Assembly: GCA_904502015.1 (NCBI GenBank)
Contig: CAJGEA010000017.1
Location: 1-20,249, forward strand
Direction: 5' to 3'
Source of the DNA: an uncultured Clostridia bacterium
Lineage (GTDB): Bacteria; Bacillota; Clostridia; Oscillospirales; CAG-272
Length of the DNA: 20,249 nucleotides
Part shown: positions 16,146-20,249 of the stretch, piece after piece
How positions within the stretch are numbered: position 1 is the stretch's first letter
Layout: every line of letters begins with the position of its first letter
Translations under genes and position numbers: made by a program
Notes under the pieces: generated by a model
The model's input: the letters and a program-made list of their open reading frames with translations, nothing else
Database searches by the model: none
Told to the model about the DNA's origin: nothing

Positions 16146-16802
16146 ATGGATTCACGAAAATCCCCTTTATTCATCGTATTTGACGGCATGGACGGCACGG
16201 GCAAGACCACCCAAATGCGCCTCCTGTACGAGCGGCTGACCGCCGAGGGCATTCCCGTAGAGCTGACCGCCGAGCCCACCGATATGGAGAGCGGACGGCA
16301 CCTGCGCCGCGTGCTGTCGGGTTCCGAGTCCGCCGGCAACAGCGAGGTCGCTACCCTGTTTCTGCTTGACCGCATCGCGCACAACACCCACCCCGAGCGC
16401 GGCATCCGCCGCTGCCTTTCGGACGGCATGACGGTGCTGTGCGACCGCTACTACTACTCCTCTATGGCCTACCAAGGACAGGGCGACAGCTTCAACTGGG
16501 TAGCGCGCATGAATCTTGATTGCCCCGACGTGCTCCGTCCCGACGGTTGCATTTTCTTTGACATGGAGCCCTACGCGAGCATGGCGCGCATCCGCGCGGG
16601 ACGCCCCGACGAGGCGCTGGAGATCTACGAAACCGTCGCCCAGCAGGAGCGCATCCGCGCCCGCTACGCCCGCGTGCGTGACTATCTGGCCGACCGCGAT
16701 CTCATCTGTACCGTGGATGCCGACGGTACGGTAGCGGAGGTAGCCGCCCGCGTCTGGGAGGCGTATTGCAAAATCCGACAGGCACACGGAAAGGTCAACT
16801 GA
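16146..16802 (+). CDS. tmk: Thymidylate kinase (dTMP kinase)
   Basis: A 218-residue protein, the usual length for this family. It phosphorylates dTMP to dTDP with ATP in the cytoplasm, an essential step toward dTTP. The P-loop is FDGMDGTGKTT (12-22). The substrate-side motif is DRYYYSS (100-106), followed by MAYQG. The lid-region segment has Arg residues in RIRAGRPDEALEIYE and a closing RARYARVRDYL helix. Bacterial Tmk commonly reads FEGIDGSGKTT, so FDGMDGT is a mild variant. Start ATG 16146 has GGAGGG (16136-16141) four bases upstream, rather close, and is forced by the promoter position. It is a single-gene unit and is not next to holB, so a second copy elsewhere cannot be excluded. Confidence 0.88.
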   Translation: MDSRKSPLFIVFDGMDGTGKTTQMRLLYERLTAEGIPVELTAEPTDMESGRHLRRVLSGSESAGNSEVATLFLLDRIAHNTHPERGIRRCLSDGMTVLCDRYYYSSMAYQGQGDSFNWVARMNLDCPDVLRPDGCIFFDMEPYASMARIRAGRPDEALEIYETVAQQERIRARYARVRDYLADRDLICTVDADGTVAEVAARVWEAYCKIRQAHGKVN

Positions 16803-16860
16803 ACAAAGCAAGCAAATCTATCCTCACCCAAAGCAAATTTACAAGCAACAAAAAAGGCAA

Positions 16861-16900
16861 GGAATTAGCGTTGTGTTCGGAAGAACACAACGCTAATTCC
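16861..16900. terminator. Perfect 18-bp hairpin after tmk, possible terminator
   Basis: GGAATTAGCGTTGTGTTC (16861-16878), loop GGAA and its exact reverse complement (16883-16900). Only GTTTCT follows on the plus strand. On the minus strand a six-T run begins about five bases after the stem. It lies 58 bases past the tmk stop. Terminator is the simplest reading, but the weak T-run leaves it open. Confidence 0.55.
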
Positions 16901-17041
16901 GTTTCTCCCGCCCCCAATCAGTTCGACACCAAAATTTGCCGAACTGCTCTTGCATCGGTAAAAGCAGTCTTTTATAGCATTGCGTTTGTACAACAAAAAC
17001 ATGATATTTTTTCGACAAAATAAAAAAATTTCAAAAAACTC

Positions 17042-17072
17042 TTGACTTTTACCCTACGTAAAAAAGTATAAT
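17042..17072 (+). promoter_or_regulatory. 19-bp-spacer promoter with dyad, likely MerR autoregulatory site
   Basis: TTGACT (17042-17047) and TATAAT (17067-17072) are 19 bases apart, the overlong spacer typical of promoters that MerR proteins activate by DNA distortion. ACTTTTAC (17045-17052) and GTAAAAAAGT (17058-17067) form an almost symmetrical dyad inside it. It is 22 bases before the MerR gene. Confidence 0.75.
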
Positions 17073-17094
17073 CCGCGAGAAAGGAGGCACTTTA

Positions 17095-18597
17095 ATGAAA
17101 ATCAAGGCTGTTTGCGAAAAAACAGGACTTACCGACAGAACGATACGCTATTACATCGAGGAGGGGTTGATCACTCCTTCGTTCACCGAAAACTATCTCG
17201 GCAGAAAATCCTTTGATTTTTCCGACGACGATATAGCCGAACTGTGTGATATTGCCGTACTGAGAAACTTTGACTTTTCAATTGAAGAAATAAGGCAGCT
17301 CCTTTGCGCTCCCGAAAACAGCATCGCCATCATCAAGGCAGTCAAGGAGCGAATCGGCGAGGAAATTCTTGTAAATCAGAAAAAGCTGTCCGCCCTCTCG
17401 TTGTTGAACGAGCACACGGTTTATACCGTGTCAGAGCTGGCAAAAGAACTCTTAAAGCCGGAAGAAATCACACCTGCCGAAGAAGATGTTGAAACGAACA
17501 TCTGGCAAACGGTAGTCTCGGTGTTGAAAGGAGGCTTTCTCTTTCTCGCCCACTGGCTTCCCATCGCTATAGGCGTAGGCATTATTTCAATATCGTTTGT
17601 AAAATACGAGCACCCCATAATCGACCCGCTCTTCCTTGGTATTGTCTTGTGTTTATTTCTTCCGTCGCTTTTCAGCTTACTTTCTCTAAGAATAAAGTCC
17701 CTTCGACATAGGATAGTCAAGAAAGTACTGTTTTTTTCCTGCCTTGCCTGTATACCGCTATGCGCATTCGCATCACTTCTGACTGTCGAAGAATGTGGGC
17801 ATAATTGGGTGGAAATTGCCGTTGAGACAAAGGTGAGCTGTTTGCAGGACGGAAGAGTTGTCAAAAAGTGTGACATCTGCCGCGATACCATGATCGAAGT
17901 GATCGAACGCCCCCCTCATACGATTGTTATCGATCCCGCAAAGGAGGCAACCTGCTCCTGCGAGGGTCTGAGTCAAGGACAGCATTGCTCAGTGTGTCAA
18001 ACGGTGCTGGTTGAGCAACAGGTGCTACCGAAGAAAAACCACGCCTGTGTCAAAAACCGCATAAAACCCACTTGCAATATGGAGGGCTATACTCTTTGGA
18101 CTTGCCCTTGCGGCTATAGCTACAGAGACAACGTCACAGCTGCGACCGAGAAACACGATTTCAAGGAAAACGGAGAGCTCGGATATATCTGCTCACAGTG
18201 CTCGCTCGAGGTCTGCGAATACGGATACGTGGACGGAACAAGTTGGGGCAACAACTACAACGTTAAATACTATATATCGAAAAGAGCCGATAAAGTCAAC
18301 GAGCAGGAAAGAACCCTTGTCATATACGGCGAAGGCGAAATGCCCAAACCCTGGCATCAAGCTTTTCATCCTTGGCGCAGTAGCATCTATGTGGAGGAGA
18401 TCAAAACCATAATTATATGTAATGGGGTCACTTCAATTGCCGAGGGCGCGTTCGCAGGCAGCGCGGTGGGGGATAATTTCTTCGGCAATCCATTCCACTC
18501 TGTTCAGAACTTTATTGTCAAAGACACGACACTTACGATCGATCCTAACAGCCCCGATATCAGCGGCATCGAATGTGACATTACGTACGCACGATAG
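17095..18597 (+). CDS. Membrane-anchored MerR-family regulator with extracellular Cys-repeat and LRR-like part
   Basis: A 500-residue protein starting at ATG 17095 with AAAGGAGG (17080-17087) seven bases upstream. Residues 1-70 are a MerR DNA-binding domain (MKIKAVCEKTGLTDRTIRYYIEEGLI, shown in part; YLGRKSFDFSDDDI). Residues about 75-120 form the usual helical linker. Three membrane segments follow (146-169, 175-198, 209-231), placing the C-terminal half outside if the DNA-binding domain is inside. Residues 234-372 hold about three and a half Cys-rich units (CGHNW, CDIC, CSVC, CPCG, CSQC). Residues 408-455 match the region before LRR_5 arrays in BspA proteins (LVIYGEGEM, PW, GVTSIAEGAFAGS). 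Typical MerR proteins are soluble and about 110-300 residues. I infer a one-component transmembrane sensor; its signal is unknown. It is probably co-transcribed with the next gene, 49 bases on. Confidence 0.82.
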   Translation: MKIKAVCEKTGLTDRTIRYYIEEGLITPSFTENYLGRKSFDFSDDDIAELCDIAVLRNFDFSIEEIRQLLCAPENSIAIIKAVKERIGEEILVNQKKLSALSLLNEHTVYTVSELAKELLKPEEITPAEEDVETNIWQTVVSVLKGGFLFLAHWLPIAIGVGIISISFVKYEHPIIDPLFLGIVLCLFLPSLFSLLSLRIKSLRHRIVKKVLFFSCLACIPLCAFASLLTVEECGHNWVEIAVETKVSCLQDGRVVKKCDICRDTMIEVIERPPHTIVIDPAKEATCSCEGLSQGQHCSVCQTVLVEQQVLPKKNHACVKNRIKPTCNMEGYTLWTCPCGYSYRDNVTAATEKHDFKENGELGYICSQCSLEVCEYGYVDGTSWGNNYNVKYYISKRADKVNEQERTLVIYGEGEMPKPWHQAFHPWRSSIYVEEIKTIIICNGVTSIAEGAFAGSAVGDNFFGNPFHSVQNFIVKDTTLTIDPNSPDISGIECDITYAR

Positions 18598-18646
18598 CTT
18601 TGTAACGAATCCTTCTCACAAACGCACAAAGAAAGGACCCCTGTTC

Positions 18647-19975
18647 ATGAAGAAACCCGTATCGTTTTTCACCGTTTTTATTGCAACCCTCTTCCTTCTT
18701 ATATCCTGCGAAAAGGCAGGCGTGCAAGATGAAAGCACAAGTGAAATTCCAACCACAGCACCCACGGTTGAAAGCGAATGGTCAACCGACCCCACCGATT
18801 CTTCGGCTGAAACGCAACATTCTCACGCCCATGCTTACGGGGAGTGGTTCATTGTACTTGAGGCCACTTGTACGGAGAACGGTACAAAAGCGCGCGTTTG
18901 CTCCTGCGGAGACAAAGAAACCGAGACCATCGCCGCGATCTCACACGAATACATAAATAATGTTTGCAGCCTATGCAAGCAGAGTGATCCAAACGCATTC
19001 GTTCCGGACTACATCGACGGAGCTGCGAACACAGTGGGAACGCAAAATGCCCTATCGCGTTACACCTCTCAGGCAGATTACCTATACTTTTCTACCGGGA
19101 ATACCATAAACAAGATGAAAATCACCGGCAGGAGAATCAAAGCGGTATATAAGGTCACGGCAGGCACAGTATCCAACATAAACGTTGTAGGTGACTGGAT
19201 ATATTTCTATTGCGAGGGCAGTACGGTGGGGAAATCTTACATCGCTAAGGTGCGAACCGACGGCTCAGGGTTTGAGAAAATTGTCAGCTCAGTCTGCGTC
19301 TGGGAAATGCTGGTGGCAAAGGATACGGTATACTATACCACCATCACCGAAGACCGGAGCTATAAAGATTTCGCCAAGGACAAGATGCCACTTTACTGCG
19401 TTTCGACAAACGGCGGAACACCGAAGCAGCTTCATGACGGTGCAGTTGAAAACATGGTTGCCGACTCCACGTATATATACTTTATCCACAGAAGCAAAGA
19501 ACGCAAGGAGAGCATTGTCAGGATCAAGCACGGTAGTACAAACAGCAGTGTTTTACTGACAAACAAGGATCTGTTTCAGTTTTCGCTCGGGGAGTCCCAG
19601 TTGTTTTTCTTCGTTAAGGATAAGTATAGTGATACGTACTCCTTGGCTTCTATTTCAACAAACGGGGGAAGCTATACCGAGTATGGTATGGTAAGGCAGT
19701 ATTCAGAGGCATTGCACGTTGTTGGAAACAAGGTGTATTATATGGGACAGCCGTACAAAGAAAATGGGGCCCGCCCGCAAGTCGGTCTTATTGAATACGA
19801 CCTTACCACAAAAAGGGAACGGATCGTGAGAGAGGAATATGAAATCTATGGTTTTGACTTTACGAACGAACTTCTGATCTTTGAAAAATACAATTACGAA
19901 AGTGAGGAAATTGAATCCCTATTGATATATTACGCGAGCTCCAACATATTCAGGGAAGTAAAGCTATCCCAGTGA
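18647..19975 (+). CDS. DUF5050-like lipoprotein sharing the Cys-repeat module of the upstream regulator
   Basis: A 442-residue protein starting at ATG 18647, with AAAGGA (18632-18637) nine bases upstream; longer in-frame starts inside the MerR gene have no such site. A signal peptide ends in a lipobox (LLISC, Cys21), followed by a Ser/Thr/Glu-rich spacer. One Cys-rich unit (about 64-112: GEWFIVLEATC, CSCG, CSLC) has the same plan as the repeats outside the membrane in the preceding regulator. The rest (about 130-440) repeats units such as DYLYFSTGNTINKMKITG, DWIYFYCEG and TYIYFIHRS, as in DUF5050 or beta-propeller-like proteins. No catalytic motif is seen. A binding or signalling partner of the upstream sensor is a reasonable inference. 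Its codons are more AT-rich than those of the exporter genes. Confidence 0.78.
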   Translation: MKKPVSFFTVFIATLFLLISCEKAGVQDESTSEIPTTAPTVESEWSTDPTDSSAETQHSHAHAYGEWFIVLEATCTENGTKARVCSCGDKETETIAAISHEYINNVCSLCKQSDPNAFVPDYIDGAANTVGTQNALSRYTSQADYLYFSTGNTINKMKITGRRIKAVYKVTAGTVSNINVVGDWIYFYCEGSTVGKSYIAKVRTDGSGFEKIVSSVCVWEMLVAKDTVYYTTITEDRSYKDFAKDKMPLYCVSTNGGTPKQLHDGAVENMVADSTYIYFIHRSKERKESIVRIKHGSTNSSVLLTNKDLFQFSLGESQLFFFVKDKYSDTYSLASISTNGGSYTEYGMVRQYSEALHVVGNKVYYMGQPYKENGARPQVGLIEYDLTTKRERIVREEYEIYGFDFTNELLIFEKYNYESEEIESLLIYYASSNIFREVKLSQ

Positions 19976-19977
19976 TC

Positions 19978-20052
19978 ATGAAACCAACAAACATGAGCAA
20001 AGAGGCAGACAAGAATGCCGCAGTATATATCCACGGCCCCACTTGCCTGTAA
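19978..20052 (+). pseudogene. Short remnant resembling the N-terminus of a serine recombinase
   Basis: A 24-codon frame starts two bases after the lipoprotein stop. Its middle, KNAAVYIHG, recalls the opening of Clostridial large serine recombinases (NAAIYIRVST), but it diverges at once and stops. No ribosome site is seen. The likeness rests on about eight residues, so it may be chance. Confidence 0.2.
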
Positions 20053-20134
20053 TCCATTATTTGTTTGAATATCTGTAGTTTTGTCAATGATGTGAGACTA
20101 AAAAATGAAAATAAAAGTAACGAGTTTAGTTAAA

Positions 20135-20187
20135 CGATTTTGCAGTCGACAGGAGGGGCGAAGCCCCGAGTGGAGACTGCAAAATCG
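20135..20187. repeat. Nested palindrome at the window edge
   Basis: CGATTTTGCAGTC (20135-20147) and its exact reverse complement GACTGCAAAATCG (20175-20187) enclose a second hairpin, GGGGC-GAA-GCCCC (20155-20167). A third small one, CGCGCGGTCAAGCGCG, follows directly. A frame from ATG 20105 (MKIKVTSLVKRFC...) stays open through it to the window edge, but there is no clear ribosome site. It may be a dispersed element or a structured RNA; it looks unlike the terminators elsewhere in the window. Confidence 0.55.
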
Positions 20188-20249
20188 GCGCGCGGTCAAG
20201 CGCGTGTGTTTTCAAGTTCTTTTTGCTTTAGGTTGGGGGATTTCCAGCC

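Noticed and set aside
16766..17023. An 85-residue plus-strand frame spanning the tmk end and the following spacer
   Set aside because: It runs through the perfect hairpin, lacks a ribosome site and resembles no family.
18422..18646. A 75-residue N-terminal extension of the DUF5050-like lipoprotein inside the MerR gene
   Set aside because: ATG 18647 starts a perfect lipoprotein signal peptide and has its own ribosome site; the extension only overlaps the upstream gene.

Overview
The window reads as a chromosomal segment of an anaerobic, low-G+C-phylum but locally GC-rich Clostridia-type bacterium, probably an uncultured gut Oscillospiraceae/Eubacteriales relative. This is inferred from strong AGGAGG ribosome sites, TTGACA/TATAAT promoters, Thr/Glu-rich lipoprotein linkers, a BspA-type leucine-rich lipoprotein and a transglutaminase/DUF58 operon. 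No rRNA, tRNA, CRISPR array or intact transposon is visible. The long antisense open frames of the GC-rich part are shadows of C/G-ending codons.

Layout. (1) 2-5627: a DUF58 membrane protein, open at the left edge and carrying a zinc ribbon, is followed with overlap by a 1126-residue TgpA-like transglutaminase. This is the back end of a likely MoxR-DUF58-transglutaminase operon. (2) 5721-7836: one promoter-gene-terminator unit for a large lipoprotein with a glycosidase-like barrel and a C-terminal carbohydrate-binding-like domain. (3) 7837-8501: a gene-poor stretch with dispersed palindromic repeats, then a small XRE-type regulator. (4) 8524-10494, minus strand: a BspA-like LRR lipoprotein with its own consensus promoter and terminator, convergent with the regulator. 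(5) 10593-15882: a three-gene operon in which two half-size ABC exporters, each with an N-terminal soluble domain and a zinc ribbon, flank a DUF1854 protein. (6) 16088-16802: a thymidylate kinase with a consensus promoter, followed by a perfect 18-bp hairpin. (7) 17042-19975: an apparently lower-GC pair, a membrane-anchored MerR regulator with an extracellular Cys-repeat/LRR-like part, and a lipoprotein that shares the same Cys-repeat module. (8) 19976-20249: a non-coding-looking tail with a small recombinase-like remnant and a nested palindrome at the window edge.

How they work together (inference). Most genes act at the envelope: the transglutaminase/DUF58 pair, two surface lipoproteins, a probable heterodimeric exporter with an accessory protein, and a candidate one-component transmembrane sensor with a lipoprotein partner. 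The two most novel-looking units are the ABC-DUF1854-ABC cassette, whose first gene has an odd start site and a palindrome in its promoter, and the membrane MerR/lipoprotein pair behind a 19-bp-spacer promoter typical of MerR control.
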